From Planctomycetia bacterium (GTDB taxonomy: Bacteria > Planctomycetota > Phycisphaerae > Phycisphaerales > SM1A02): DNA of 64,000 nucleotides. The notes beneath the pieces are model-generated. The model saw nothing but the letters and a program-made list of their open reading frames with translations. It did not search any database and was not told where the DNA came from. Position 1 is the first letter of the stretch. Each line of letters begins with the position of its first letter. The DNA is taken from contig SXOD01000052.1 of the NCBI GenBank assembly GCA_005776885.1, forward strand, positions 24,311 through 88,310. The letters are read 5' to 3'. Of the stretch, positions 35,166 to 44,448 are shown piece by piece. Both the position numbers and the translations under genes were made by a program.

Positions 35166-38100
35166 TCGTCGTCTCCGATCGCAGCGGCGCCGCCTGGCCC
35201 GTCATCAGTCCGGAGCAGGAGCAGGTCGCGCAGCTGGCTGCTGTCCAGCTCCGTGAGCCACGAGTCGCCGGCGCCGATGATCGCGCTGGCCATCGCGCTC
35301 TTCTGCTCGATCATCTCGTCGATGCGTTCCTCGAGCGTGCCGCGCACCACGAACTTGTGCACCTGCACCGCCTTCGTCTGGCCGATGCGGAAGGCCCGGT
35401 CGGTGGCCTGGTTCTCCACGGCCGGGTTCCACCACCGGTCAAAGTGGAACACGTGGTTGGCGGCGGTGAGGTTCAGCCCGGTGCCGCCGGCCTTGAGGCT
35501 GAGGATGAAGACGGGGCACCGAGGGTCCTCGCTCTGGAAGCGTTCCACGAGCTGGTCTCGCTTGAGCTGCGGCGTGCCTCCGTGCAGGAAGAGCGGGTCG
35601 ATGTCCAGGTGCCTTGCCAACACGGGCACGAGCAGCTGGCCGAGCTGCCGATACTGCGTGAACACCAGGGCGCGGTGGCCATTGGCGATGACTTCCTCGA
35701 GCAGCTCCACGAGCCGTCGCATCTTGTCGCTGCGGCCGATCGCGTCCCGCAGTTCCAGCGGCGCCACCGGGTCGTCTCCCTCCACGGCGCCCTCCTCGGC
35801 CGCATCCACGATGCTGGCGGAAGCGAGGTAGTGGGCGGGGTGGTTGCAGATCTGCTTGAGCTTGACCAGGCTGGCCAGGATGAGTCCACGGCGCTGGATG
35901 CCTTCGGTGGCATCGACCCGCGCGAGCATCTCCTTCACCACGCCTTGGTAGAGCGAGGCTTGCTCGTGGCTCAGCCCCACGTATTCCTTGGTCTCCATCA
36001 GCTCCGGCAAGTCGTCGATGACCTTGGGGTCGGTCTTCAGGCGACGGAGGATGAAGGGGCGGACGACGGCGCGGAGCCGTTCGCTCTTGGCCGCATCGCG
36101 GTGGCGCTCGATGGGAATCGCAAACGATCGCTGGAACTGCTGCCGCGCGCCCAGGTACCCCGGACAGCAGAACTCCAGGATGCTCCAGAGCTCAGCGAGC
36201 CGATTCTCCACCGGCGTGCCGGTGAGCGCGACGCGATGGCGTGCGTTGAGGGACCGGATGGCCGCGGTCTGCTTGGTGGGTGGATTCTTGATGTGCTGGG
36301 CCTCGTCCAGCACCACTCGCTCCCAGCTGAGCGCCGCCAACGCGTCACGGTCCCGGACCGCGATCGCGTAGGTCGTGAGCACGACGTCGCTGGACTCCAC
36401 GACCTGGCGGAATCGATCCCCGACGGGACGATCCAGCCCGTGCTGCGTGTGCACGCGGAGTTCCGGCGCGAATCGCTCCAGTTCGCGGCGCCAGTTGCCC
36501 AGCACGGAGAGGGGTGCGACGAGGAGCGTGGTCCCGGGGGCGGGACGTGAGGAACCGACACCCGTCCGCTTGGCCCTCTCGTGCTGCAGCAAGGCGATGA
36601 GCTGGATCGTCTTGCCCAGGCCCATGTCATCGGCCAAGATGGAGCCGATGTCGTGTTCGTCGAGGAATGCCAGCCACGACAGCCCCACCCGCTGGTAGGG
36701 GCGCAGCTCGCCCCTGAAGTTGACGGGCTGCTCGATCATCTGCAGCCGTTCAGCCGTGGCGTTGGCGCCGAAGAGGTCGTTGATCCAGCCGGAGGCGTCG
36801 AATCCGGTCACCGGGATGCCCAGGCCAGAAGCCTCGACCCCCGTGGACAGCCGGAGCGCCTCAAGCAGCGTCATCGAGCCGCCAGGATGCTGGCGCAGGA
36901 AGGAGATGGCCCCCGTGAGGTCGGCGGCGCGGATCTCGACCCATCGCCCGCCCAGTCGCACGAGCGGGATTCGCTTGCGGACCAGCTCTTCGAAGGCCTC
37001 GACATCCAGCGTGGTGTCACCCACGCTGAGTTGCCACTGGTACGACACCAGCGACTGCAGCCCCAGCGGGGACGCGCCGGCCACCACGCCCTCGGAGAGC
37101 GGCGAGAGCATCAGCCGGGCGCCGACGCGACTGGCGTCCGCGCCCCACCACTCCGGCACCTCGACGGCGAACCCAGCCTCGGCCAGCAGCGGGTACGTGT
37201 CCGTGAGGAACGCATGCGCGCCCCTGGTGTCCAGCTCCACGCACTCCGGGTGCGCCTCCTCGAGCGCTTCCTCGAGGGCCGGCCACAAGTGCGAGGCCCG
37301 CGCCAACTCGGCGAGCAGCGACTCGCCCATCTCCTCGTGCCGCGTGCTTCGCTTCGATTTCCGGCCATCGGATCCCCAGATGGTGGAGGCGTCGGCCACG
37401 TGATGGCCGCCACGATCAACCAGCTTGAATCGGACGTACCACGGCGCTCGATCGTCCTCCGGCGCCTCGACCACCAACTGGAGCCGCACGCCAGAGACAT
37501 CCGTGGGTTCGTCCAGCCTCGAGAGCCACCCGCGGGCCTGCCGGAGCAGGCTGGTCTCGATCCCTCGCGGTTGCTTCACTTCAACGACGCCATCCAGGAG
37601 TCCGCCGAGCCACGCCACGTGCGCGTCGGTCTGCGGGTCCCGATCGGAGAGCGACTCCATGAACTGCTCGCGGGCGAGCGTCTCGCGGACGAACCCGTCC
37701 GTCATGGACTCGAGCGCGGCGTCGGCGATGGTCCAGGCCTCGGATGGGTCTCTCGGCGCGTCTTCCGCTGCGCGCGCGGACGCGGGCATGGCGGCGACCA
37801 GGAGCGCAAGCCGTTCGGCGACATCAGGGTCGGCCATCCACGGGCGCCACTTGGCCTCGAAGGTCGAGGCGTCGCGCTGTACCAGGGTTGGCACGAATCG
37901 CTGCTGCACGAGCAACTCGATGGCCAACTCGCCAAGTTCGATCCACCACGCGATGTCATGCCCCAAGGCAAGCTCGTGTGCGGTTGTGAGCGGCGCCTCG
38001 GGAGTCGATTGGTCGGTGAGTCCATCCAGTTCCCGCTGCCGCCAGGAGTTGGCCACCTGGAGGAATCGAGTGGCCGCGGAGCCATCCAGCCGGATCGTCG

Positions 38101-38437
38101 GCACCGAGGTCAGGCAAGGGACCAACTCTTCGTCGACTGCTTCGGCCACCTCCATCTCGACGGCCATGCGTGCACTTGGAAGCGGGACCGCATCGTGCGC
38201 AAGCGACGAACGCCCGGGGAGCACCAATCGCGCTGATCCTGCACTGACTCCCAAGCGCGCATCGAAACCGTTCGCCAGCAGCGTGGCCAAGAGCAGTTCC
38301 GCTGATGCGGCATGCGAGTGTTCCGACTTCGTCGGCGCACCCTCGGAAGGCGCGTGCGGCCAAGGCGCGTGGCGGTCGCCACGTTCAGCCCACACGTGGA
38401 GGGCGTGATCGGTCCAAAGTGCGTGTACAACCAACAT
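35162..38437 (-). CDS. SNF2-family DNA/RNA-dependent ATPase (helicase)
   Basis: 1091 residues. A long N-terminal region (about 1-600) of unknown fold, partly like the bacterial SNF2-associated domain, precedes the ATPase core. That core shows DDMGLGKTIQLIALL (Walker A) near 615, LDEAQHIKNP (Walker B, DEAQ) near 720, LTGTPVENRLAELWSI near 745. In the C-terminal lobe it shows FILSLKAGGTGLNLTAANHV and ATDRAFRIGQT near 990-1030. Such proteins translocate on duplex DNA and remodel protein-DNA complexes. It is the partner of the SWIM gene. The start uses the first ATG of the frame. Confidence 0.92.
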   Translation of the reverse strand: MLVVHALWTDHALHVWAERGDRHAPWPHAPSEGAPTKSEHSHAASAELLLATLLANGFDARLGVSAGSARLVLPGRSSLAHDAVPLPSARMAVEMEVAEAVDEELVPCLTSVPTIRLDGSAATRFLQVANSWRQRELDGLTDQSTPEAPLTTAHELALGHDIAWWIELGELAIELLVQQRFVPTLVQRDASTFEAKWRPWMADPDVAERLALLVAAMPASARAAEDAPRDPSEAWTIADAALESMTDGFVRETLAREQFMESLSDRDPQTDAHVAWLGGLLDGVVEVKQPRGIETSLLRQARGWLSRLDEPTDVSGVRLQLVVEAPEDDRAPWYVRFKLVDRGGHHVADASTIWGSDGRKSKRSTRHEEMGESLLAELARASHLWPALEEALEEAHPECVELDTRGAHAFLTDTYPLLAEAGFAVEVPEWWGADASRVGARLMLSPLSEGVVAGASPLGLQSLVSYQWQLSVGDTTLDVEAFEELVRKRIPLVRLGGRWVEIRAADLTGAISFLRQHPGGSMTLLEALRLSTGVEASGLGIPVTGFDASGWINDLFGANATAERLQMIEQPVNFRGELRPYQRVGLSWLAFLDEHDIGSILADDMGLGKTIQLIALLQHERAKRTGVGSSRPAPGTTLLVAPLSVLGNWRRELERFAPELRVHTQHGLDRPVGDRFRQVVESSDVVLTTYAIAVRDRDALAALSWERVVLDEAQHIKNPPTKQTAAIRSLNARHRVALTGTPVENRLAELWSILEFCCPGYLGARQQFQRSFAIPIERHRDAAKSERLRAVVRPFILRRLKTDPKVIDDLPELMETKEYVGLSHEQASLYQGVVKEMLARVDATEGIQRRGLILASLVKLKQICNHPAHYLASASIVDAAEEGAVEGDDPVAPLELRDAIGRSDKMRRLVELLEEVIANGHRALVFTQYRQLGQLLVPVLARHLDIDPLFLHGGTPQLKRDQLVERFQSEDPRCPVFILSLKAGGTGLNLTAANHVFHFDRWWNPAVENQATDRAFRIGQTKAVQVHKFVVRGTLEERIDEMIEQKSAMASAIIGAGDSWLTELDSSQLRDLLLLRTDDGPGGAAAIGDDE

Positions 38438-38511
38438 CGTGCGCGAGCGTCCTGCTTGGGTGATTCGGACGAATCCGGCGTCTGGTGAATGACTGGCGGA
38501 GGGAAGTCGAG

Positions 38512-38584
38512 TGATCGCGCTGGGGCTCGAACCCAGGACCTAGCGGTTAAAAGCCGCTTGCTCTACCAGCTGAGCTACGCGATC
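38512..38584 (-). tRNA. tRNA-Lys (anticodon UUU)
   Basis: 73 bases form a class I cloverleaf: acceptor GATCGCG/CGCGATC, D stem GCTC/GAGC, anticodon stem AGCGG/CCGCT with loop CTTTTAA, and T stem CTGGG/CCCAG with TTCGAGC loop. The anticodon is UUU. A73 is present and CCA is not encoded. It lies 74 bp past the helicase gene start on the same strand and 260 bp from xerD. Confidence 0.95.
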
Positions 38585-38844
38585 CAGCAATAGTGGCGAG
38601 TGGAGTGGGTGGGTCGATGCGTGCCGCGGTGGCCTCTGAGAGCAGCAAACGCTGAATCGTCCGAGTTTACCGATCCTCGAGGGAGGATCACACCCCCCGG
38701 CAAAGATAGTCCGATAATACAACTTCGACAACGGCTCCAGTCCATCCTGTCGCTCCAAACGTCATCTTTCGAATCTGGAGGGGAGATAACAAGTTTTTTC
38801 TTGGACCTGCCGATCTGATTGGGGATGCTTACAGGACCTCAGAC

Positions 38845-39822
38845 ATGGCTTCACACCATCCACTAGTCACCAAGTTTCTCGGCTACCTCGCCGACGAGCG
38901 CAACTTCTCCGAGTACACGGAGCGGTGCTACGGGCTGGACCTGTCGCAGTACTTCGCGTTCCTCCGAGAATCCAACGGGGTGAAGGCCGATGCGGCGGCC
39001 GAAGCGGCGGCCGTCCAGTCGCCAAACCCGGCTTCCACCGACACCGTGACCAACCTCGTGCTCGGTGCCGACCAAGAGCGGATCCGGTCCTACCTGGCCC
39101 AAATGGCCAAGCAGAACTACTCGCCCGCCACGATGGCTCGGAAGATCGCCACCCTGCGATCATTCCACAAGTGGATGGAACGCGCCGGGCTGGTCACCAA
39201 GAATCCGATGACGGTGATCCGGACCCCGAGGCAACCGCGCCGCCTGCCCAAGGCGATCACCGTTGACCAGGTGGAGGCATTGCTCCACGCCCCGGAAGGT
39301 TCCGACACGCTGGGCGCACGGGATCGAGCCATCCTGGAGACGATGTATTCCACCGGCGTCCGGGTGAGCGAGGTCGTGGCGCTCAACGTCGGCGACCTGA
39401 GCCTTGGTGAGCGACAGTTGCGCATCCGTGGCAAGGGCAAGCGCGAGCGCATCGTGCCGCTGGGCCAACAGGCGATGGACGCCCTGCAGGTCTACCTCCA
39501 GAAGCTGGAGGCCGACCGAGGTCCAGTGCCACCCGAGACCCCGCTCTTCGTCAACAAGCACGCCACGCGCCTGAGCAGCCGCTCGGTGCGAAGGAAGGTC
39601 TCCAAGTACCTCAAGGTGGCGGGCCTCGATCCAGACATCTCCCCGCACACGATTCGCCACTCATTTGCCACGCACCTCCTGGACAACGGCGCGGACCTTC
39701 GCGCGGTGCAGGAACTGCTTGGGCACCAGAGCCTTTCCAGCACACAGGTCTACACCCACCTCTCCACCGGACGGATGCGCGAGGCCTACGACCGCGCCCA
39801 TCCACGGGCCGAGGCGGGCTGA
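38845..39822 (+). CDS. xerD: Tyrosine recombinase, XerD-like
   Basis: 325 residues. The N-terminal SAM-like core-binding domain covers about 1-110, with an inserted Ala-rich stretch near 50-60. The catalytic domain has all residues: Arg173 in STGVRVSEV, Lys199 region GKGKRERIVPLG, His268/Arg271 in HTIRHSFATHLL, His294 in LLGHQSL and nucleophile Tyr303 in VYTHLST. It would resolve chromosome dimers at dif with a XerC partner. No dif-like site was found nearby. It stands alone, 260 bp from tRNA-Lys, so a role as integrase was considered; the gene length and full-length Xer look favour the housekeeping role. Confidence 0.88.
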   Translation: MASHHPLVTKFLGYLADERNFSEYTERCYGLDLSQYFAFLRESNGVKADAAAEAAAVQSPNPASTDTVTNLVLGADQERIRSYLAQMAKQNYSPATMARKIATLRSFHKWMERAGLVTKNPMTVIRTPRQPRRLPKAITVDQVEALLHAPEGSDTLGARDRAILETMYSTGVRVSEVVALNVGDLSLGERQLRIRGKGKRERIVPLGQQAMDALQVYLQKLEADRGPVPPETPLFVNKHATRLSSRSVRRKVSKYLKVAGLDPDISPHTIRHSFATHLLDNGADLRAVQELLGHQSLSSTQVYTHLSTGRMREAYDRAHPRAEAG

Positions 39823-39859
39823 GGCCAGTCGACGCGACACGAAAAGGGAAGTCGCGAGG

Positions 39860-40969
39860 TCATGACGCGCGCGCGACGATCGCCAGGAGGGTGGCGATCG
39901 CGCGCTCGCGCGAGTCAATGGAATCGGCACAGACGTTGACGTGCCCGACGGTGCCGTCGGATCGCGTGCTGGTCCCGTAGAGGTGCAGGGCGGCACCGGG
40001 CACGGCGAGCATCGAGGAGACGGGCGGCAGTCGATGCCCCAGCTGAATGGTTGCCGGGAATCCAACGGTCCTTGTGGCGCCCAGCGGCCAGCCGAAGACC
40101 GCGCGCACGGTGTTCTCAAACTGGCTGGTCATGGCGCCGCCCATGGTCCAGAGTGCAGCGTCGCTGGGGAGCGCGGAGATCGAGTGCGCGAGCAGGCCGG
40201 CGTGCGTCTCCACGAAGTCGATCGCCATCGTGCCGACATGGTCCAGTTCATCCATCACGCGGCGCGCGTGCATCGATGCCTCGGCCTGGCGAGGGTGGGC
40301 GGGCCGTGCACGAGTCACGCGCAGGGCGTTGCCGCCGCGATCGGTGGTGGCGACGTCATGCGACTGGAACGACACCTCTCCCGATGCCCGTCCGCGCGTG
40401 GCGACCAGCGTGAAGGAATCGACCCACGAATGGACCTGTTCCAGAACGCAAGGCACACGCGCGAGTCGATCCCACGCCGCCTCGATCGACGAGGTGGTCG
40501 CCTCGCGGAACCGTTCGGCGGCGAGGACTGGCGCCTGGCGGATGATTCGCCGGGGCGCCACTTGGCATGCGACACCGACGGACGCCAGTGCACCAGGCAC
40601 GTCCGCCTTGGAGGCGATGCTGGCCAAGGCGACCGCGGGCACACCACACTCGCGAAAGAGCGCGTGCTGCAGGAGGCGATCGTGGCCAACTTGGATGCTT
40701 CGCCCGCCGGGGCGGATCGATGTCCGCTCCCCAACTGACCGGACGACCTCGTGCCCGACAGTTTCTGAGGCCACCGTCGCGGCGGCCACACGATCGGTCA
40801 GGCGGGCGAGGGCGTCATCGTCATCGAATGGGGCACACACGTGCCGGCCGACGGCGCCAGCACAACAGGCCGCGGACGGATCGAGGAACGTGCATCGAAC
40901 CCCCAGCGGGAGTGCGGCCATGCCGAGCAATCGACCCACCGGGCCGCCTCCCAAGACGGCGAGGTTCAC
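39860..40969 (-). CDS. PurK homologue with degenerate active site
   Basis: 369 residues from a GTG at 40969 that overlaps the purE stop (GTGA). The N-terminal [17 protein letters not shown] and the C-terminal [17 protein letters not shown] clearly match N5-carboxyaminoimidazole ribonucleotide synthase (PurK). The catalytic and nucleotide-binding motifs do not. The GYDGKGQ-type ATP loop is replaced by [13 protein letters not shown] at about 133-145. The NEIAPRPHNSGH motif is replaced by [13 protein letters not shown] at about 261-273. The family fold is probably kept while the standard reaction may be lost. It follows purE in one transcript. Confidence 0.7.
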   Translation of the reverse strand: MNLAVLGGGPVGRLLGMAALPLGVRCTFLDPSAACCAGAVGRHVCAPFDDDDALARLTDRVAAATVASETVGHEVVRSVGERTSIRPGGRSIQVGHDRLLQHALFRECGVPAVALASIASKADVPGALASVGVACQVAPRRIIRQAPVLAAERFREATTSSIEAAWDRLARVPCVLEQVHSWVDSFTLVATRGRASGEVSFQSHDVATTDRGGNALRVTRARPAHPRQAEASMHARRVMDELDHVGTMAIDFVETHAGLLAHSISALPSDAALWTMGGAMTSQFENTVRAVFGWPLGATRTVGFPATIQLGHRLPPVSSMLAVPGAALHLYGTSTRSDGTVGHVNVCADSIDSRERAIATLLAIVARAS

Positions 40970-41547
40970 CGCGATCGGGCTCGCGTGGAGACTGCGTGCT
41001 TCCGAGGCGACTTCACCGACGAGCCGGGGATCGGGTTGGCCAGGATCGCCCGGGCCTGCGCCTCGCGCCACGCTTCCAATCGGGCCAGCAGTGCGGCATC
41101 GCCATTGGCCAGCATCGCTGCGGCGAGCAACCCAGCATTCTTCGCTCCACCCGGTCCGATGCCCATCGTCCCCACCGGGATGCCGCCGGGCATTTGAACC
41201 ATTGAAAGCAGTGAGTCCAGTCCCTTCAGCGACTTGCTCTCCACCGGGACTCCAAGTACCGGGACCGACGTCATCGCTGCCGTGACCCCAGCGAGGTGTG
41301 CCGCCCCGCCGGCACCCGCGATGATCACCTTCAGGCCGCGCGCACGGGCGGACCGGGCGTACGCAAAAAGCGCTTCCGGCGTGCGGTGGGCGGAGATGAC
41401 TCGGCATTCATTGGCTACCCGCAGCTCCGTCAGGACGAGAGAAGCCGGCTGCATCGTCTCCCAGTCGGAGTGCGACCCCATGATGATGCCGACCTGGGGA
41501 ATCGTGTGGGTCTTGGCGCGACGACGAGTGGGCTTGGTGGCTGCCAT
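40966..41547 (-). CDS. purE: N5-carboxyaminoimidazole ribonucleotide mutase (class I PurE)
   Basis: 193 residues. All class I landmarks are present: [12 protein letters not shown] near residue 20, [15 protein letters not shown] near 50, [18 protein letters not shown] near 75 and [20 protein letters not shown] near 110. Class I enzymes rearrange the product of PurK to CAIR in purine synthesis, so a working PurK is expected. A basic N-terminal extension of about 17 residues precedes the fold. The gene leads a two-gene unit with the PurK homologue. An inverted repeat lies upstream at 41666-41708. Confidence 0.93.
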   Translation of the reverse strand: MAATKPTRRRAKTHTIPQVGIIMGSHSDWETMQPASLVLTELRVANECRVISAHRTPEALFAYARSARARGLKVIIAGAGGAAHLAGVTAAMTSVPVLGVPVESKSLKGLDSLLSMVQMPGGIPVGTMGIGPGGAKNAGLLAAAMLANGDAALLARLEAWREAQARAILANPIPGSSVKSPRKHAVSTRARSR

Positions 41548-41665
41548 CGGCGGACTCGTAGTGAGGGGGGGCGGCGGGGGCTCGCGCCGGTCGGCCGAGG
41601 TGCGAGGCCCGGCCCGGCCCAGTGCTTCCCGTCAGCGCGAGCGACTGACCGCCACACTTCGCCAA

Positions 41666-41708
41666 CTCAGGCCAAATAGCGCCCCCAAGAGGCACGATCT
41701 GGCCTGAG
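41666..41708. promoter_or_regulatory. Inverted repeat upstream of purE
   Basis: CTCAGGCCA at 41666-41674 and TGGCCTGAG at 41700-41708 form a perfect 9-bp stem with a 25-base loop, 119 bp before the purE start. It could be a leader hairpin or an operator for the purEK unit. It could also be an accident of GC-rich sequence. Confidence 0.3.
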
Positions 41709-41751
41709 ATGGCGGGAAGAAGGGCGAGTCGGCGAGGGACCGCGCCCCCTG

Positions 41752-41786
41752 AAAAAGAAAGCCCCCCGGTCCGAAGACCGGGGGGC
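41752..41786 (-). terminator. Rho-independent terminator of the dockerin-like gene
   Basis: On the minus strand the stem GCCCCCCGGTC/GACCGGGGGGC (11 bp) has a TTCG tetraloop, followed by the U-rich run CTTTCTTTTT. This is a textbook intrinsic terminator, 57 bp after the stop at 41843. Confidence 0.93.
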
Positions 41787-41842
41787 GTTGTCGCACGCAT
41801 GGTGAGTCATCGGCCGAGGCCGAGACTCGGGTCATGGCCCGA

Positions 41843-44188
41843 TTACGGGCAGGCCGTGCCGAAGACGCCGAGCAGCGCGGCGAGGTCAGCACCGTTGGTG
41901 GTGCCGTCGCCGTCGATGTCGCCGCTTGGGCCGCCCCAGCCACCCAGGAGGATGGCCAGGTCAGCACCGTCCATCGCACCGTTGCCGTCCAGATCGGTTG
42001 GGCAAGGGGTCGCGTCGCCCTCGGACAGACCGAGGTCGACGATCCACTGCGATGCACCGGTCTGGGCCACGAACGCTGCGTCCGGGCAGATGCCGTTGAC
42101 GTCCAGCGACTGCGCGAACCAAGGAGCCGTGGAACCAGCGTTGTTGCCCAAGCCACCGAACAGGTAGTTGGTGTTCGCGTCGCAGGCGTTGGCCTCCGGC
42201 GTGCTCATGACGAGCACGATCGGGTCGGTGTTGCCTTCGAGGTCGATCGGGGCGTCGAGGTTCCAGGTGACGTTGCTGTACCCACCGAGGGCGAGGAAGT
42301 CCTTCGAGACGATGAGCTCGAGGTCGACATCCACTCCCATCGGGTCGCCACCGTCAATGTCGCGGTAGAGCGCGAGCGTGAAGGGGGCTGGGCTGCCATT
42401 GGCGTACCAGACGTCGTCCGCACCTTCGTCCATGTTCGCCACGGCGACCGTCGCGCAAGCGAGGTAGCCGGAGTTCAGGCCGGAGAAGCTGCGGGCGCTG
42501 TTGGCGGCCACCGTGAAGGTGGTGCCGGGGACGCCGCACCAGAGGAGGCAGGACATTGCGTAGTTGGTGTAGTCAACGCCGAGGTTCTGGGACACGGTGG
42601 AAGCGATCGTGTGATCGCAGGTGTCACCAAAGCTCGGGCAGATGGACGTGGTTCCGGCCACGCTGATGGAGTAGTCGTTGAACGAACCAGAGCCGCAGGG
42701 GTTGCCCGCGAAATCCTGGGTCGCCACGGCCACACGGTACGAACCAGCGTTGAGGCAGGCCGCCGCGGCGACCGGGCAGAAGCCCGAGCCCGCTGAGATC
42801 TGCGCCAGGCCAGTGCAGGTGTCGCCCGCGTAGATGGCCACGATCGAGTTCGAATTGCTTCGCACATCGACCGAGATGTCCATCGCTTCGGTGACGGTCA
42901 GCGTGTACCAGTCGACGTCACGGAAGTCCGCGTCCGCCCAGAACGTGCCGGCGAGGGAGTCGCCGACCGCGAGGGGGGAGGTGAGCTCAGCACCCGAACC
43001 GCAGCCACCGTTGCTGTCGCTGCCACAGGCTTCGCCCTCGGATCCATTGGTGCCGCCGAGGCTGCAGGCCGATGGGAGGGTGAAGGTGATCTGGCCAGCG
43101 CCGACGTCGCCCGCGGTGTACGAGCTGACGCACACGAGGTAGGTGTGTCCGGCGTTGACGGTCACGTCCATCGCCGAGGCGTATGGCGTGGCGCCGTCGG
43201 TCAGGAAGCAAGTGCCGCCTGGGCCGTCGTCGTTGCAGGCCACCATGGCGGCGGGCAACGTGTTGAAGTCGAACGCGGCCGCATCCAGGCCCATGTCGAA
43301 GCACGCCGTCTTGTTGTCAAACGGGGTGAGTCCGCAGGAGCTGATGCCGAGGACACCGTTGACGACCGGTCCAACCTTGAACCAGACGTCGTGGTTGTTC
43401 TCGTTGTTGCCCGAGGCGCATGAGTCGCCGTAGGCCGGGCCGTCCGTGGTCGCGCCGACGTTGGTGAAGTTCACCGTGCCGGAGGCCGTGACGGCCGTGG
43501 CGTTGGTCGCGCAGTTGTTGGCGGGGCCGCCAGCGACGCAGTTGTAGATGAAGATGCCGCATGTATCAACGGCCGTCGTGACGCAGTCGGCATCCCAGCC
43601 GATGATGCAGCAGAGCGGGTTGATGGCGCAAACAGCGGTGCAGCAGTTTGCGTCGCTGCAGCCGAGGCCGCCGTGGGCTTCGGAGCAGGAACCAGTCGCG
43701 CCGGCGCAGCCATCGGCCACGGCAGCGAAGTAGAGGTTCATGTTTCCGGCGCCGAAGTCGGCGTTCCAGCCGCCGATGCGGATGTAGTACTGGGTGCCGG
43801 CCGAGACGCCGAGGCCCATGATGATGGACTCGTAGTTGGCGCCGCAAGAGTCGTCATTGCAGGAGATCTGCGTGGTGCAGTCGCCTTCGTAGACCACCAT
43901 CGAGGTGTCATAGGCGCTGCCGCACAGCGAGATGTCCAGGGTGCCGTCGCCGCTGGCCGTCCAGCTGAACCAGACGTCCTTGCTCGCACCCCAGTCGAGG
44001 TACGTGCACGCGCCGTCCGCGGGCGGGTTGGCGCTGGCGGTCATGGCGGTGGTGTCAAACGCGTTGTCGCCCTCGATGGCCACGATGGCGCTTCCGCACT
44101 CATCGCCTGCCACCTGCGCGAAGACCGTGCCCGTGAGGGCAAGGGTAGCCAAGCTGCAACACAACTTGGTCGTATTGGTGAGATGCAT
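41843..44188 (-). CDS. Large secreted protein with repeated PPC-like domains and C-terminal dockerin-like repeats
   Basis: 781 residues from the ATG at 44188; the signal peptide ends near Phe-Ala-Gln. The first domain (about 27-150) contains CTYLDWGASKDVWFSW and AGTQYYIRIGGW and is clearly related to the first domain of the protein at 9752-11578. A Cys-rich segment follows (about 155-205, CSDANCC and NPLCC). Three or so more beta-sandwich domains come next. Two C-terminal dockerin-like half-repeats end it, TDLDGNGAMDGADLAILL and GDIDGDGTTNGADLAALL. Disulfides and an extracellular location are likely. AGGAG stands 11 bp before the start. An intrinsic terminator closes the gene. Confidence 0.85.
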   Translation of the reverse strand: MHLTNTTKLCCSLATLALTGTVFAQVAGDECGSAIVAIEGDNAFDTTAMTASANPPADGACTYLDWGASKDVWFSWTASGDGTLDISLCGSAYDTSMVVYEGDCTTQISCNDDSCGANYESIIMGLGVSAGTQYYIRIGGWNADFGAGNMNLYFAAVADGCAGATGSCSEAHGGLGCSDANCCTAVCAINPLCCIIGWDADCVTTAVDTCGIFIYNCVAGGPANNCATNATAVTASGTVNFTNVGATTDGPAYGDSCASGNNENNHDVWFKVGPVVNGVLGISSCGLTPFDNKTACFDMGLDAAAFDFNTLPAAMVACNDDGPGGTCFLTDGATPYASAMDVTVNAGHTYLVCVSSYTAGDVGAGQITFTLPSACSLGGTNGSEGEACGSDSNGGCGSGAELTSPLAVGDSLAGTFWADADFRDVDWYTLTVTEAMDISVDVRSNSNSIVAIYAGDTCTGLAQISAGSGFCPVAAAACLNAGSYRVAVATQDFAGNPCGSGSFNDYSISVAGTTSICPSFGDTCDHTIASTVSQNLGVDYTNYAMSCLLWCGVPGTTFTVAANSARSFSGLNSGYLACATVAVANMDEGADDVWYANGSPAPFTLALYRDIDGGDPMGVDVDLELIVSKDFLALGGYSNVTWNLDAPIDLEGNTDPIVLVMSTPEANACDANTNYLFGGLGNNAGSTAPWFAQSLDVNGICPDAAFVAQTGASQWIVDLGLSEGDATPCPTDLDGNGAMDGADLAILLGGWGGPSGDIDGDGTTNGADLAALLGVFGTACP

Positions 44189-44448
44189 TACTTCAAGTTC
44201 TCCTAGTAAGAAAAGAAACGATCGATCGAACAGCGGGTGCACCGCCACGCGACGGTTAGCGGGTCGTTCGTCGGGTCTGAGGACCACTCACTGGAGTGGT
44301 TGCCACGAGATTCTCGAAAACCGACCCACACAACCGGGTGGCGAGGCGGCGATCCGCCATGCCAATAGATAGATCCGATTCACGCCAAAACAAGTCGGAG
44401 TGGACAATCTCGGGAGCGTCCGTTGCGTGCAAGGAACCCATCAGGCAG

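Noticed and set aside
38784..38830. T-run flanked by short CAAG/CTTG arms before xerD, thought of as another palindromic element or promoter
   Set aside because: The arms are only four bases and share nothing beyond the T-run with the 55-bp family.
38845..39822. xerD-like gene as integrase of a mobile element at tRNA-Lys
   Set aside because: No attachment-site repeat of the tRNA end, no cargo and full Xer length; the region around it is housekeeping.
44370..44412. Stretch resembling a decayed palindromic element upstream of the large dockerin-like gene
   Set aside because: Only scattered matches, no pairing arms; similarity is not above chance by eye.
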